From Pseudarthrobacter raffinosi (GTDB lineage: Bacteria; Actinomycetota; Actinomycetes; Actinomycetales; Micrococcaceae), in the NCBI RefSeq assembly GCF_023913735.1, contig NZ_JAMXBH010000002.1, forward strand, positions 237,627-301,626: DNA of 64,000 nt, in the 5' to 3' direction. Position 1 is the first letter of the stretch. Every line of letters begins with the position of its first letter. Below are positions 37,883 to 47,056 of this stretch, piece after piece. A model generated the notes under the pieces. That model ran no database searches. It was not told the origin of the DNA and was given only the letters and a program-made list of their open reading frames with translations. The position numbers were made by a program, and so were the translations under genes.

Positions 37883-39241
37883 TCACTTGTTGTCGAGCAG
37901 ATCGTCGGCCTTGTTGCGGAACCTCTTCGTGGCGTACATCATGATGGCCGCCAAGAACGGAAGGACACCCAGGGCGTACACGCCCATGGTGCCGGTGTCC
38001 GATGCGGTGACCTGGTTGACCGTGGTCCGCAGGATGGGGGCCACGAAACCGCCCAGGTTACCCAGCGAGTTGATCAGGCCGATGCCCGCAGCGGCCGCCG
38101 TTCCGGTGAGGAACGCCGTCGGGTAGGACCACGCGATGGGACCGATCGAGAGGAAGCTGCACACCGCGAGCGTGATGAAGATGATGCCCAGCGCCGGGAG
38201 GTGGTTGGAGCCCGCCCAGGCGGAGCCGAAGATGCACAGGCCGGTGGAGATAAACAGCCCGGTGCCCCAGACACGGCGGCGGACGATGGTGTTGGCCGCC
38301 TTGCCGATGAAGTAGCACGCGAAGATGCCGAAGAACCAGGGGATGGCGGCCAGCAGGCCCACTTCGATGCCCACCTTCTGCCCGGTGAGCTGTGCCACCT
38401 GCTGCGGCAGGTAGAACGTCACGCCGTAAACGGCGATCTGGAGGCAGAAGTAGATGGCGGTGAAGTACCAGACCTTGCGGTTCTTCATGGCGGCGAGGAC
38501 ACCGCGGGGGCCGTCCTTTTCCTTGACCCCGTCCTCGAGGGCCATAACGTCCAGCAGCGCCTTCTTCTCGTCCTTGTCCAGGAATTTCGCGTCTTGGGGG
38601 GTGTTGATGAGGAAGAAGTAGGCGGCAATACCGGCGAGTACTGCCAGCATGCCTTCAACGAAGAACATGACCTGCCAGCCGGCAACGCCGGGAACCTGGT
38701 CGCCGATGTTGATGAGCCACCCCGACAGCGGGGCGCCCATCATCTGGGAGAACGGCTGGGCCAGGTAGAAGATGGCGAACATCTTGACGCGGACCTTGTT
38801 GGGGAACCAGGCGGCCAGGAACATGATGACGCCCGGGAACAGGCCGGCCTCGGTCACGCCGAGCAGGAAGCGCAGGATGATGAAGGAGGTCTCGCCCTGG
38901 ACGAAGGCGAAGCAGGCCGAGACGATGCCCCACGTGATGGCGATGCGGGCCAGCCACACCTTGGCGCCGAACTTGGTCAGCAGCAGGTTGGAAGGGATCT
39001 CGAACAAGGCGTAGCCGATGAAGAAGATACCGGCACCCAGGGCATATGCGCCGGCGGTGATGCCCCTGTCCACTTCAAGTGCTGCCTCGGCGAAGCCCAC
39101 GTTGGTGCGGTCCAGGAAGGCCACGACGTACAGGATGACGAGCATCGGCATCAGCCGGAAGGAGGCTTTGGAGATCGCCGATTTGAGGACCGGTGAATCC
39201 AGTAACTCCTTGGTGGCATTTGTTCCAGTGGTGACAGTCAT
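37883..39241 (-). CDS. MFS transporter, anion:cation symporter-like
   Basis: 452 residues, about 12 membrane helices. The FLDRTNVGFAEAAL motif after TM1 and GVTEAGLFPGVIMFLAAWF in TM4-5 are typical of the ACS subfamily, which carries mostly organic anions such as tartrate, hexuronates and phthalate. This would suit an acidic substrate better than a neutral polyol. ATG start with GAGGAG 7-12 nt upstream. It lies between the 30-residue membrane protein and the TPI-like gene. Confidence 0.9.
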   Translation of the reverse strand: MTVTTGTNATKELLDSPVLKSAISKASFRLMPMLVILYVVAFLDRTNVGFAEAALEVDRGITAGAYALGAGIFFIGYALFEIPSNLLLTKFGAKVWLARIAITWGIVSACFAFVQGETSFIILRFLLGVTEAGLFPGVIMFLAAWFPNKVRVKMFAIFYLAQPFSQMMGAPLSGWLINIGDQVPGVAGWQVMFFVEGMLAVLAGIAAYFFLINTPQDAKFLDKDEKKALLDVMALEDGVKEKDGPRGVLAAMKNRKVWYFTAIYFCLQIAVYGVTFYLPQQVAQLTGQKVGIEVGLLAAIPWFFGIFACYFIGKAANTIVRRRVWGTGLFISTGLCIFGSAWAGSNHLPALGIIFITLAVCSFLSIGPIAWSYPTAFLTGTAAAAGIGLINSLGNLGGFVAPILRTTVNQVTASDTGTMGVYALGVLPFLAAIMMYATKRFRNKADDLLDNK

Positions 39242-39293
39242 TCAAACTCCTCGTTGAGTAAGCAGGTGAGCAAATCAGTGGAAGGTGGAGCGG

Positions 39294-39386
39294 TTAGAGC
39301 GAGAATGCGATGAGTATTGCGCCGATCAGGCAGGCGAACACGCCCACGGCCAGGTAGATTCTGCGTTCCTTGGTCCAGGTGCCCAT
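39294..39386 (-). CDS. 30-residue single-helix membrane protein
   Basis: ATG GGC ACC TGG encodes M-G-T-W followed by a basic KERR and one hydrophobic helix (about 10-30, IYLAVGVFACLIGAILIAFS). A GGAAGG ribosome site lies 6-11 nt upstream, and the start is 11 nt after the SDR stop on the same strand. The positive-inside rule puts the N-terminus in the cytoplasm. Position next to an MFS gene suggests an accessory or stabilising peptide of the transporter (inference). No known family was recognised. Confidence 0.7.
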   Translation of the reverse strand: MGTWTKERRIYLAVGVFACLIGAILIAFSL

Positions 39387-39397
39387 GGTGGTCCTTC

Positions 39398-40165
39398 CTA
39401 GTGCATGTAGAGTCCGCCATCCACGTTCAGTGTCTGGCCGGAGATGTATCCGGCGTCCTCGCTGATGAGGAAGGCGATGGCTGCTGCGATGTCGCGGGTG
39501 GATCCGACGCGGTTGACCACGAGGTCCTTGGTGAGTTCGTCTTTGCGTTCCTGGCTGAGGGTGCCGCCCATGATGTCCGTGTCGACAGGGCCGGGGGAAA
39601 TGGCGTTCACCGTGATGTCGTACTCCCCCAACTCGCGGGCGGTGGCGCGGGTCAGGCCGATGACCCCTGCCTTGGCCGCGGAGTACGGCGTTTTGGAGAA
39701 GGTGCCGCCGCCGCGTTGGGCGGACACGGAAGAGATGTTCACGATGCGTCCGATCCGGTTCTTCGCCATGGATTCGGCGACGCGGCGGGTGGCGTAATGG
39801 ACACCGTTGAGGTTGATGCTCATTACGCGGTCCCATTCAGCGGCGTCCAGTTCAAGATACGGAACAGGTGAGCTGACGCCGGCCACGTTGGCCAGTGCGA
39901 CGACCTGCGGCAGCTCTGCTTCGATCGAGTCGATAGCTGCGCGGACGGAGGCTTCGTCGCCGACGTTGGCGCCGACGCCGTGGGCCTTCACGCCGTACTG
40001 GGCGGCGATTTCCTTGGCGGCGGCTTGGGACTGGGCGTCGTCCAGGTCGATGATGCCGATGTTCCAGCCCTGGGCGGCCAGGTAGCCGGCCGTGGCGCGG
40101 CCGATACCGCGTTCGGAGACGGCGCCCGTGATGATGGCGGTGCGTTCAGCAGGGAAAGTGGCCAT
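39398..40165 (-). CDS. SDR-family NAD(P)-dependent oxidoreductase
   Basis: 255 residues, classical SDR. The cofactor loop is TGAVSERGIGRA (13-24), the structural motif reads NVAG (93-96), the catalytic Ser lies in ISSVS (144-148), and Tyr161 and Lys165 are in the YSAAK motif. PGPVDTDIM follows. Such enzymes oxidise sugar alcohols or hydroxy acids; in tetritol pathways an SDR makes D-erythrulose from D-threitol. Substrate not proven. AAGGAG lies 8-13 nt before the ATG. Confidence 0.92.
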   Translation of the reverse strand: MATFPAERTAIITGAVSERGIGRATAGYLAAQGWNIGIIDLDDAQSQAAAKEIAAQYGVKAHGVGANVGDEASVRAAIDSIEAELPQVVALANVAGVSSPVPYLELDAAEWDRVMSINLNGVHYATRRVAESMAKNRIGRIVNISSVSAQRGGGTFSKTPYSAAKAGVIGLTRATARELGEYDITVNAISPGPVDTDIMGGTLSQERKDELTKDLVVNRVGSTRDIAAAIAFLISEDAGYISGQTLNVDGGLYMH

Positions 40166-40176
40166 GGAAATGCTCC

Positions 40177-41145
40177 TTAGTTGATGGGGGCCGGGCCGAG
40201 CTCGTCGATGAGCTTCTGCATGGCCACGTAGGCCCGGTTGCGGTAGGCGATGAGTTCCGGGGTGCGTTCGGCCGGGACGTTGAGGAAGCCCGCGCCGGAC
40301 TTGGTGCCGAGTTTGCCCGCTTCCACCAGGTCACTCAGGATCTTGGGCGTGGCGAAGCGTTCCGGGAATTCGGTCTGCAGTGACTTGTAGCAGAAGTTGT
40401 ACACGTCCAGGCCGGCCATGTCTGCGATGGCGAACGGACCGAAGAACGGCAGGCGGAAGCCGAAGGTGGTGCGGACCAGGGTGTCCACGTCCTCAGCGGT
40501 CGCGATTCCCTGCTCCACGAGCTGCGCGGCCTCGTGGAACAGGGCATACTGCAGGCGGTTCAGGACAAATCCGGTGACGTCTTTGACCACCGCGGTCTGC
40601 TTGTTGGCGGCATGGACCAGATCCCGGACGGCGCCGATGGTGGCGGCCGAAGTGCCTGCATGCGGGATGATCTCCACGCCAGGGATAAACGGGGACGGGT
40701 TCGAGAAGTGCACACCCAGGAAGCGCTCCGGGTTGGCGACCGGCTCGGACAGCTCCGCGATGGAGATGGTTGACGTGTTGGAGCCGATGACGGCATCGGC
40801 CCGGGCAGCGGCGCTGATCCGTGCCAGTGTCTGGTGCTTGATGGCGATGACTTCGGGTACGGCTTCTTCGATGAAGTCGGCACCCGCCACGGCTTCCTCG
40901 ATGTCCTTGGCGACCCAGAGGTTCTGCTTGAGGATGGCGGTGGAACCCTCGGGGAACAGACCGTCGGCGACGAACTGGTCGGATTCGGCCAGCAGCCGGT
41001 CATAGTTCTTCTGCGCCACCTCGGCGGAGACGTCGGCCAGGGCGACGCGGGCTCCGCCCAGTGCCAGGACCTGGGCAATGCCGCCGCCCATGTAGCCCGA
41101 TCCGACGACGGCGATCTTGCGTGAGCTGTTAGGTGTTGTGGTCAT
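40177..41145 (-). CDS. 3-hydroxyacyl-CoA-dehydrogenase-like NAD-dependent dehydrogenase
   Basis: 322 residues. N-terminal Rossmann domain with VVGSGYMGGGIAQ (13-25), catalytic His in LGVHFSNP (about 147), then the C-terminal helical 3HCDH dimerisation domain with VKDVTGFVLNRLQYALFHEA. Members of this family include L-gulonate 3-dehydrogenase and lambda-crystallin, which act on sugar acids or polyols rather than CoA esters. No thiolase or enoyl-CoA hydratase is near, so a sugar-type substrate is more likely. Confidence 0.88.
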   Translation of the reverse strand: MTTTPNSSRKIAVVGSGYMGGGIAQVLALGGARVALADVSAEVAQKNYDRLLAESDQFVADGLFPEGSTAILKQNLWVAKDIEEAVAGADFIEEAVPEVIAIKHQTLARISAAARADAVIGSNTSTISIAELSEPVANPERFLGVHFSNPSPFIPGVEIIPHAGTSAATIGAVRDLVHAANKQTAVVKDVTGFVLNRLQYALFHEAAQLVEQGIATAEDVDTLVRTTFGFRLPFFGPFAIADMAGLDVYNFCYKSLQTEFPERFATPKILSDLVEAGKLGTKSGAGFLNVPAERTPELIAYRNRAYVAMQKLIDELGPAPIN

Positions 41146-41147
41146 GA

Positions 41148-41630
41148 TCAGACTGCCTTCGTGTATGCGGGCTCATAGGAGCAGATGGCGTCGACCTTGC
41201 CGGCGGACGCTGAACTTTCATCAAAGCGGTACTCGAGCCACTCGCCCACGAGCTTCTTGGCGAGCTCCAGGCCGATGACCCGCTGGCCCAGCGTGAGGAC
41301 CTGTGCATTGTTGCTGAGGACGGAGCGCTCCACGGAATAGCTGTCGTGGGCCGTCACCGCACGGATTCCGGGTACCTTGTTGGCCGCGATGGCAACTCCC
41401 AGTCCCGTTCCGCAGATGAGGAGTGCGCGGTCCGCTTCGCCTTCCGCCACTTTACGGGCGGCATTAACCGCGACGTGCGGGTAGGCGGTGGCATCGTTGG
41501 CCCCAACGCCGATGTCCAGCACGGCGGCAACGCGGCTGTCTGCCGTGAGCAGCGCCTTCAGTGCTTCCTTGTACTCGACGCCGGCCTCATCGTTGCCGAT
41601 GACGATGCGCCAACCTGCGTGGGTGTTCAT
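41148..41630 (-). CDS. RpiB-family sugar-phosphate isomerase
   Basis: 160 residues, RpiB/LacAB fold. [17 protein letters not shown] is at the N-terminus, the active-site Cys is in [16 protein letters not shown], and [20 protein letters not shown] is the partner loop. In erythritol/threitol routes an RpiB paralog (EryI) interconverts D-erythrulose 4-phosphate and D-erythrose 4-phosphate; ribose 5-phosphate isomerase activity is the alternative. Its start overlaps the kinase stop (ATGA). Confidence 0.88.
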   Translation of the reverse strand: MNTHAGWRIVIGNDEAGVEYKEALKALLTADSRVAAVLDIGVGANDATAYPHVAVNAARKVAEGEADRALLICGTGLGVAIAANKVPGIRAVTAHDSYSVERSVLSNNAQVLTLGQRVIGLELAKKLVGEWLEYRFDESSASAGKVDAICSYEPAYTKAV

Positions 41631-43417
41631 GTTGTTGCTCCTTTTCCGGCCGCGTAAGCCAGTTCAGACTGAACCAACCCTGGCTCCGTGAAGTTTGGCT
41701 CCGCCAGGCCAGAGTGGATGTATGCGGCAATCCGTTCGGCGATCAGTCCAAAGGAGACCGCGCCGGGGTCGGGGTGCCCGAGGCTCTTTTCGGCCAGCGG
41801 ACGGGCGCGGCCCTTGAGCGGGCGCAGTTCCGCCGTTTTGGCAGCCGCCGCCCGGGCAGCGACTGCGGCTGCGGTGAGAGACCCTGCGAGGGAGTTGCCG
41901 CCGTCGGACTCCCGGAGGAACGCCTCCCGGAAGGGCAAGAGCGCGTCCACCATGGTCTTGTCGCCCGGCTCGGCCTTGCCGAGCTCGGTAATGGCGCCCA
42001 CCAATGCGGTCACGGCGGCGATCGCGTCCTCAATGGTGTAGGTTTCCCGGTTGCCCAGGGCAAGTCCAGACGCGATGATTGCAGATCCCCACAGTGCGCC
42101 TGAGGTGCCGCCCGCGCGTTCGCTCCAGGCTTCTCCGGCTGCTTCAAGCACGCGTCCCACCGACGCGCCGGACTCTGCGGCCTGTGCCGCGGCGTCGGTT
42201 GCTGCCTCCACGCCGCGGCGCATGCCGATGCCGTGGTCGCCGTCGCCGGCTATGGCGTCCAGGTTGCCCAGTTCCTCTTCGTGTTCGACGACGACTTCCC
42301 GCACTTGGGCGAGCACGGCGGCTGCCAGCCGGCCCAGGTCCGCTGCTGCCGCCGTCGTTTCTTCCACTTCGCCGGCGACGGCGTCTTCCGGTCCGGTCAG
42401 CTGGCGGCGGGCACGCGGAGCCAGGTTGCCCTTGCGGTAGGCCGGTGAGTCTGCTGGCGCGGCCCAGTAGCGTTCGAGTTCCTCATCCAGCCAGAACAGC
42501 GTGAGGGATAGCCCGGACATGTCCAGGCTCGTGACCAACTCGCCGCATTCCGGTTCCACCACGGTCAGTCCGGCGTTGACGAGGAGTCTCTCGATCTTGC
42601 CGAACAGGAGGAAAAGTTCGTCGTACTTGACGGTACCGAGGCCGTTGACGATGGCCACCACGCGGCTTCCGCGGTGATCCGGAGTGTCCGCGAGGAGGCG
42701 CGAGACCAGCAGTTCGGCGAGTTCGGACGCCGTGGGCATGGGATGTTCCGAGATGCCCGGTTCCCCGTGGATGCCCAGGCCCAGGGACATCTGGCCTGCC
42801 GGGACGTGGAAGAGCGGTTCGCTGGCGCCGGGCAGGGTGCAGCCGTCGAAGGCCACGCCGAGCGAACGCGTTCGGTGGTTGGTCTTGAGGGCCAAGCGCT
42901 CGACGTCGTCAAGGTTCAGTCCCGCTTCGGCGGCGGCACCGGCGATCTTGAACACCGTGAGGTCGCCGGCGATGCCGCGGCGCTTCCCGATCTGGTCGGT
43001 CGGTGCACTGGCGATGTCGTCCGTGACGGTGACCGTGCGGGTCTCGATGCCCTCTGCGTTCAGGCGCAGCTGCGCCTGACCGAAGTGAAGGACGTCGCCC
43101 GCATAGTTGCCGTAGCTCAGCAGCACTCCCCCGCCGGCATTTGCCTCTTTGGCCACCCGGTAAATCTGCCCGGCAGCCGGTGAAGCGAACATGTTGCCGC
43201 AGGCCGAGGCCGTCGCCAGCCCTGGACCCACGAGTCCGGCGAAAGCCGGGTAGTGACCGGAGCCGCCGCCTACCACCAGGGCAACCTGGCCGGCGGGGAC
43301 TTCGGTTGACCGGACCACTCCGCCATCAACGCGTGCAACGTAACCGCGGTTGGCGGCGACGAAGCCGTCCAGTGCATCGTCCGCAAAGTCTGCGGGGTTG
43401 TCGAAGATTTGTGTCAT
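41627..43417 (-). CDS. Fused DhaK-DhaL ketose kinase
   Basis: 596 residues combining both domains in one chain. The DhaK domain (about 1-330) contains [12 protein letters not shown] and the substrate-binding His in LGIHGEPG, which forms a hemiaminal with the ketose in relatives. The DhaL domain (about 370-590) has the magnesium/ATP site [18 protein letters not shown]-dependent fused forms phosphorylate dihydroxyacetone, L-erythrulose or D-erythrulose. With RpiB- and TPI-like partners, an erythrulose kinase (LerK/DerK type) is favoured but unproven. Confidence 0.9.
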   Translation of the reverse strand: MTQIFDNPADFADDALDGFVAANRGYVARVDGGVVRSTEVPAGQVALVVGGGSGHYPAFAGLVGPGLATASACGNMFASPAAGQIYRVAKEANAGGGVLLSYGNYAGDVLHFGQAQLRLNAEGIETRTVTVTDDIASAPTDQIGKRRGIAGDLTVFKIAGAAAEAGLNLDDVERLALKTNHRTRSLGVAFDGCTLPGASEPLFHVPAGQMSLGLGIHGEPGISEHPMPTASELAELLVSRLLADTPDHRGSRVVAIVNGLGTVKYDELFLLFGKIERLLVNAGLTVVEPECGELVTSLDMSGLSLTLFWLDEELERYWAAPADSPAYRKGNLAPRARRQLTGPEDAVAGEVEETTAAAADLGRLAAAVLAQVREVVVEHEEELGNLDAIAGDGDHGIGMRRGVEAATDAAAQAAESGASVGRVLEAAGEAWSERAGGTSGALWGSAIIASGLALGNRETYTIEDAIAAVTALVGAITELGKAEPGDKTMVDALLPFREAFLRESDGGNSLAGSLTAAAVAARAAAAKTAELRPLKGRARPLAEKSLGHPDPGAVSFGLIAERIAAYIHSGLAEPNFTEPGLVQSELAYAAGKGATT

Positions 43418-43426
43418 GGCTTTTCC

Positions 43427-44428
43427 TTAGACGCCAGCGAATTCCGCGGCGGGCAGTTGCCGGCCCTGGGTAACCTGGCTCTGGCCCAGCGCATAGCCAT
43501 CGGTCTTGGGCAGGATGTGGCGGCGTAGGTACTCCTGGTTGCTGGCCGTAACGCTGAGTCCGTCTCCGCCGTAGTGTTCGGTGCAGAGGATGCCCTGGAA
43601 GCCTACGGACAGTGCAACCTTGAAGGCTTCGCGGTAGTTGATGAGGCCGCTCTCCATCGGGGCGGGCATGGTGATGTAGCTGTCCCGCGCCACGTCCTCG
43701 TCCCGGATGTAGTTCTTCATGTGCCAGTAGTTCGAGTACGGCATGGTCTTGGCTACCATTTCGCGCCAGTCCTCGATGGGCCGGTGCAGCCGGATCAGGT
43801 TGCCGAGGTCCGGGTTGAGCCCAACATTGGCCAGGCCGATGTCCTGCACCAGCTGTATCGAGGAGTCCGCCGTGCCGAGGTAGGTATCCTCGTACATCTC
43901 CAGGGAGAGCAGGACACCGGCGTCTGCTGCGTGCTGGCCCAGCTCACGGATGCGGGAGACTGCCTTGCACCACACTTCCTTGTCCCCCACCGGGTCCTTG
44001 TAGCCCTCAACGGTCCAGAACCACAGCTGCTTCTGCTGCTCCGGGGTAATGGCTTGGTGCAGTCCAAAGGAGACTACTTCGCAGCCGAGCTCGGCGGCTG
44101 CGTCGATGGTCCGGTGGCTGTAGGCGAGGTTGTCGGCCCAGTCCGTCTGGTGGATCACGCTGCGGCGGATGGCGGAAATGACCGGGATCCCGATGCCCAC
44201 ATTGTCTGCAGTCTGCTTGAACTCGGCGAGCCGCTCCTTGCTCAGATCGCCGGGACGGACCCAGCTGTCGGTCAGGTCAGCGTTGGCGAAGCCGGCTTCC
44301 TTGACCTCGGTCAGGACTTCCGCCCAACTGGACGCATCGGCGTCGTTGATTTGCATTCCCTTGCCGTCAGTTCCCGGAAACTGCAGCAGTGCTGCGGTGA
44401 TGGGCCAATTCTCAGCTGTGTAAGCCAC
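43427..44428 (-). CDS. Xylose-isomerase-like TIM-barrel sugar isomerase/epimerase
   Basis: 333 residues of the AP-endonuclease-2/xylose-isomerase-like barrel. Probable metal ligands are Glu in LSLEMYEDTY, Asp in GLNPDLGN, His in WHMKNYIRD and Glu in LCTEHYGG. These enzymes isomerise or epimerise sugars, hydroxypyruvate-type acids or inositol derivatives. First gene of the operon, directly downstream of a TTGACA promoter and a GntR-type palindrome. Ribosome site GAGGGAG about 10 nt before the ATG. Confidence 0.85.
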   Translation of the reverse strand: MAYTAENWPITAALLQFPGTDGKGMQINDADASSWAEVLTEVKEAGFANADLTDSWVRPGDLSKERLAEFKQTADNVGIGIPVISAIRRSVIHQTDWADNLAYSHRTIDAAAELGCEVVSFGLHQAITPEQQKQLWFWTVEGYKDPVGDKEVWCKAVSRIRELGQHAADAGVLLSLEMYEDTYLGTADSSIQLVQDIGLANVGLNPDLGNLIRLHRPIEDWREMVAKTMPYSNYWHMKNYIRDEDVARDSYITMPAPMESGLINYREAFKVALSVGFQGILCTEHYGGDGLSVTASNQEYLRRHILPKTDGYALGQSQVTQGRQLPAAEFAGV

Positions 44429-44454
44429 GATGCTTCACTCCCTCGTAATCATCT

Positions 44455-44468
44455 TTCCTATAGGATCT
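44455..44468. promoter_or_regulatory. GntR operator at the catabolic operon promoter
   Basis: TTCCTATAGGATCT contains the perfect 10-bp palindrome TCCTATAGGA. On the minus strand it reads AGATCCTATAGGAA and lies 17-30 nt downstream of a consensus -35, so it covers the -10/start region. The identical 14-mer occurs upstream of the GntR gene at 45265-45278. Confidence 0.75.
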
Positions 44469-44484
44469 ACTATCAAAAAAGAGT

Positions 44485-44490
44485 TGTCAA
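44485..44490 (-). promoter_or_regulatory. -35 of the catabolic operon
   Basis: A perfect TTGACA on the minus strand, 57 nt upstream of the first gene's ATG (44428). The -10 is probably TAGATC or the adjacent sequence just inside the GntR palindrome. Confidence 0.6.
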
Positions 44491-44525
44491 GATCACATCC
44501 CTGAGTGGGCCCCGCCCAGCCGGGA

Positions 44526-45260
44526 TTAGCTTTCCGGGGCGTCGGCAATGGCCCGGGAACGGACCTTGCGGATGTGGTCCGCCATGGCTGCGGCTGCTTT
44601 GTCGGGATCGCCGGTGGTAACGGCAGCCAGGACTGCCTCGTGTTCCGCGATGGCGTGCTCGGCATCCGTAATGCCCACGCCGCCGAAGAGCCGGAACCGT
44701 TGGACCTGTCCCCCGAGGGCTGAGTAGGCGGCCTCCATAAACTGGTTTCCGGTTTGCCGCGCAATCAGCTGGTGGAACCTCTCGTCCGCCTCGAGGTAGT
44801 CCTTGAACTCGGCAAACGAAGGTCCCCGAGGTGCGGATTTCAGGTCCTCGACGGCCTTCCCGAGCTCGGCCAGGCCATGCTGGTTGATGCGTTCACAGGC
44901 CAGCCGGGCGTTGACGGGCTCGATTGCCAACCGCGCCTCCATCAGCTCCGCAAAATCCTCCTGCGTAAAAACGGGAGCCACGCGGTAGCCTTTCAGCGCC
45001 ACCCTCCGGACCATTCCGGTGTGCTCAAGCCGTGCAAGGGCCTCGCGGACCGGAGTGGGAGAAACGTCCAGTTCGCGGGCCGTCCCGTCAATGCTGACCA
45101 CGGCTCCGGGCGCCAGCCGGCCATCCATAAGGGAGGCCAGGAGTTCCGCGTAAACGTGGTCCGCCAGCACCTCGCGGCTGACCGCGCGGCCGGTCCTGCG
45201 GGGGCCGGTCTGGTCATCTGTGCTGCTGCCGGCGCGTGGGCCTGTGGACGCGTTTTGCAT
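44526..45260 (-). CDS. GntR-family (FCD) transcriptional regulator
   Basis: 244 residues: winged helix (about 25-95, LADHVYAELLASLMDGRL then SPTPVREALARLEHTGMV) followed by an FCD all-helical effector domain (about 100-235) with metal-type residues (Asp/His in EADERFHQLIARQTGN and EHEAVLAAV). FadR-type regulators of this kind usually repress until a sugar-acid or carboxylate effector binds. The same palindrome precedes both this gene and the operon, indicating autoregulation. A TAGGAT -10 6 nt before the ATG implies a leaderless mRNA. Confidence 0.92.
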   Translation of the reverse strand: MQNASTGPRAGSSTDDQTGPRRTGRAVSREVLADHVYAELLASLMDGRLAPGAVVSIDGTARELDVSPTPVREALARLEHTGMVRRVALKGYRVAPVFTQEDFAELMEARLAIEPVNARLACERINQHGLAELGKAVEDLKSAPRGPSFAEFKDYLEADERFHQLIARQTGNQFMEAAYSALGGQVQRFRLFGGVGITDAEHAIAEHEAVLAAVTTGDPDKAAAAMADHIRKVRSRAIADAPES

Positions 45261-45264
45261 AGTC

Positions 45265-45278
45265 AGATCCTATAGGAA
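45265..45278. promoter_or_regulatory. GntR autoregulatory operator
   Basis: AGATCCTATAGGAA, the exact reverse complement of the site at 44455-44468, lies 4 nt before the regulator's ATG. On the minus strand it includes TAGGAT, a TANNNT -10, so bound repressor would cover the promoter. Confidence 0.75.
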
Positions 45279-45309
45279 GCGCCGGTCAGCGATCGTTTCC
45301 GGGTACGCA

Positions 45310-45345
45310 AAGAGCCCCGGCCAGGTGGACCTGGCCGGGGCTCTT
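45310..45345 (-). terminator. Terminator after nusB
   Basis: AAGAGCCCCGGCCAGGT pairs perfectly with ACCTGGCCGGGGCTCTT (17 bp on paper, with a loop of a few bases), followed on the minus strand by TTTGCG. It separates the aro-efp-nusB block from the gntR promoter. Confidence 0.85.
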
Positions 45346-45387
45346 CACGACGCCGTGCGCGGGCTCTTTACCCGCCGCCGTAGCAGC

Positions 45388-45798
45388 TCAGGCCAAGAGG
45401 GAGGGCTTCAGCTGCTGCAGCCGGCCCAGGAGGCCGTTGATGAACGACGGCGATTCATCCGTTGAGAGCGTCTTGGACAGTGCCACTGCCTCACTGACCG
45501 CGACACCGTCGGGAACGTCGTCGTTGTACAGCAGTTCCCAGGTGCCGATCCGCAGGATGATGCGGTCCACCGAAGGCATACGTTCCAGGGTCCAGCCCTG
45601 GGAATAGGTCTCGAGGAATTCGTCGATGGCGGTCTGCTGTGAGACGACGCCTTCCACGATTTCCAAGGTGTACGGGTTCACGATCTGGTCTGTCAGTTCG
45701 CGCCGGGACCTGAGTACATCGAAGGCGGAAACCGAGCGCTGCTCGGCCTCGAAGAGGACATCCAGTGCCCTGTTACGGGCCTTACCGCGTGCGCTCAC
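45388..45798 (-). CDS. nusB: Transcription antitermination protein NusB
   Basis: 136-residue all-helical RNA-binding factor that joins S10 at boxA in rRNA leaders. KARNRALDVLFEAEQR at the N-terminus and the C-terminal AVSEAVALSKTLSTDESPSFINGLLG are the family signature. It shares one base with efp. Last gene of the alaS-to-nusB block, ended by a strong terminator. Confidence 0.96.
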   Translation of the reverse strand: MSARGKARNRALDVLFEAEQRSVSAFDVLRSRRELTDQIVNPYTLEIVEGVVSQQTAIDEFLETYSQGWTLERMPSVDRIILRIGTWELLYNDDVPDGVAVSEAVALSKTLSTDESPSFINGLLGRLQQLKPSLLA

Positions 45799-46361
45799 TA
45801 CTCGCTGACCCGGCCGAGGTAGCTGCCGTCGCGAGTATCAACCTTGACCTTGGTGTTGTTCTCGACGAACAACGGAACCTGGATCTCGTAGCCGGTTTCC
45901 AGCGTTGCGGGCTTGGTGCCAGCCGAGGAGCGGTCGCCCTGCAGGCCAGGCTCGGTGTAGGTGATCTCGAGGACAACGCTGGGCGGAAGTTCGATGTAGA
46001 GCGGGTTGCCTTCGTGGATGGCGATGTTGACCATCTGGTTCTCCAGCATGAAGTTGGTGGCGTCACCAACAGTGGCGCCGGAGACAGTGAGCTGGTCGAA
46101 GTCCGAGGTGTCCATAAACACGAAGTCGGCGCCGTCCTGGTACAGGTACTGGTAGTCCCGGCGGTCAACCGTGGCGGTTTCGATCTTAAGGCCGGCGTTG
46201 AACGTCTTGTCTACAACTTTGCCGGACATCACGTTCCGCATCTTGGTCCGCACAAACGCGCCACCTTTGCCGGGCTTGACGTGCTGGAATTCAATGATGT
46301 TCCAGAGCTGGCCCTCGAGCTTCAGGACCGTTCCGTTCTTGATGTCGTTAGTGGTTGCCAC
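45798..46361 (-). CDS. efp: Elongation factor P
   Basis: 187-residue tRNA-mimic that relieves ribosome stalling at polyproline. Three OB-like domains; the loop tip [10 protein letters not shown] carries Lys32 at the usual modification site, and the C-terminal [18 protein letters not shown] is diagnostic. A TAGAAT -10 lies about 105 nt upstream, so efp-nusB may have its own promoter. Confidence 0.97.
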   Translation of the reverse strand: MATTNDIKNGTVLKLEGQLWNIIEFQHVKPGKGGAFVRTKMRNVMSGKVVDKTFNAGLKIETATVDRRDYQYLYQDGADFVFMDTSDFDQLTVSGATVGDATNFMLENQMVNIAIHEGNPLYIELPPSVVLEITYTEPGLQGDRSSAGTKPATLETGYEIQVPLFVENNTKVKVDTRDGSYLGRVSE

Positions 46362-46466
46362 TGGTATCCTCTGGTTTCTATCTGTCTGGTCAGTTGTCAG
46401 ACGTTCTATGCCGGCCAGGCAAGCCGAACGGCCCGCCAGCGCGTGTTTATCAAAAATCCAAGAACC

Positions 46467-46472
46467 ATTCTA
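46467..46472 (-). promoter_or_regulatory. Likely -10 for efp-nusB
   Basis: TAGAAT on the minus strand in the 177-bp gap between the TPR-like gene and efp. No good -35 was seen, as is common for actinobacterial promoters. Confidence 0.35.
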
Positions 46473-46538
46473 CCGGTAAAACCCGGGCGGCTTGCGTCCG
46501 GGCCTCCCGGCCACCCACCTCAGAACCGGATAGGCGTG

Positions 46539-47056
46539 TCAGCAGGCGAGATCCAGGACGTCGCGGGCCCGCTGAAGGGCAACGGTGGACGAGTAGATCT
46601 GCGCGGCATCAGCCGATTGCGCAACCCGAAGATCCAGTGCCCGGGCAAAGGCTTCTACCGCGGCGGACGTGTGTCCGGCGGCGTACTGGGTCTTGCCCAG
46701 GTATTGCAGTACCAGTGCTTCACGGTCAGTCCCTTGGAACTCAGCGAGTAACTGCCTGAACAAATCAAGGGCGCGGTCGGTGCGGTGGGAGACACGCAGT
46801 ACCTCGGCCTCGAACGTGCGGAGCCGGAAGGACTCAGGGTCCTTGAAGCGGGCCTCCGCGAGCAGTTCGGCCGCCTCCGCAGCATGCCCTTCCACGATCA
46901 GGACGAAAATCTGGTCTGACGGGTCCGCGGACGCCGCCAGGGCCGCGCGGCAGGCGTTCTCGTTGACGATCTCCGGCAGCAGGGAGACCGGGTTGATCCG
47001 GATTCCGGGGAAGCCAGCCTCGGGCCAGTCGCTGGTGCCCGCCACGTCGCCCTGCA

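Noticed and set aside
37754..39196. A 480-codon frame on the plus strand, rich in Asp, Glu and Gly
   Set aside because: Antisense to the MFS transporter and part of the TPI-like gene; an artefact of GC-rich codon usage.
45310..45345. Attenuator of the gntR gene
   Set aside because: The hairpin lies upstream of the gntR promoter and directly after nusB, so it is the nusB terminator.
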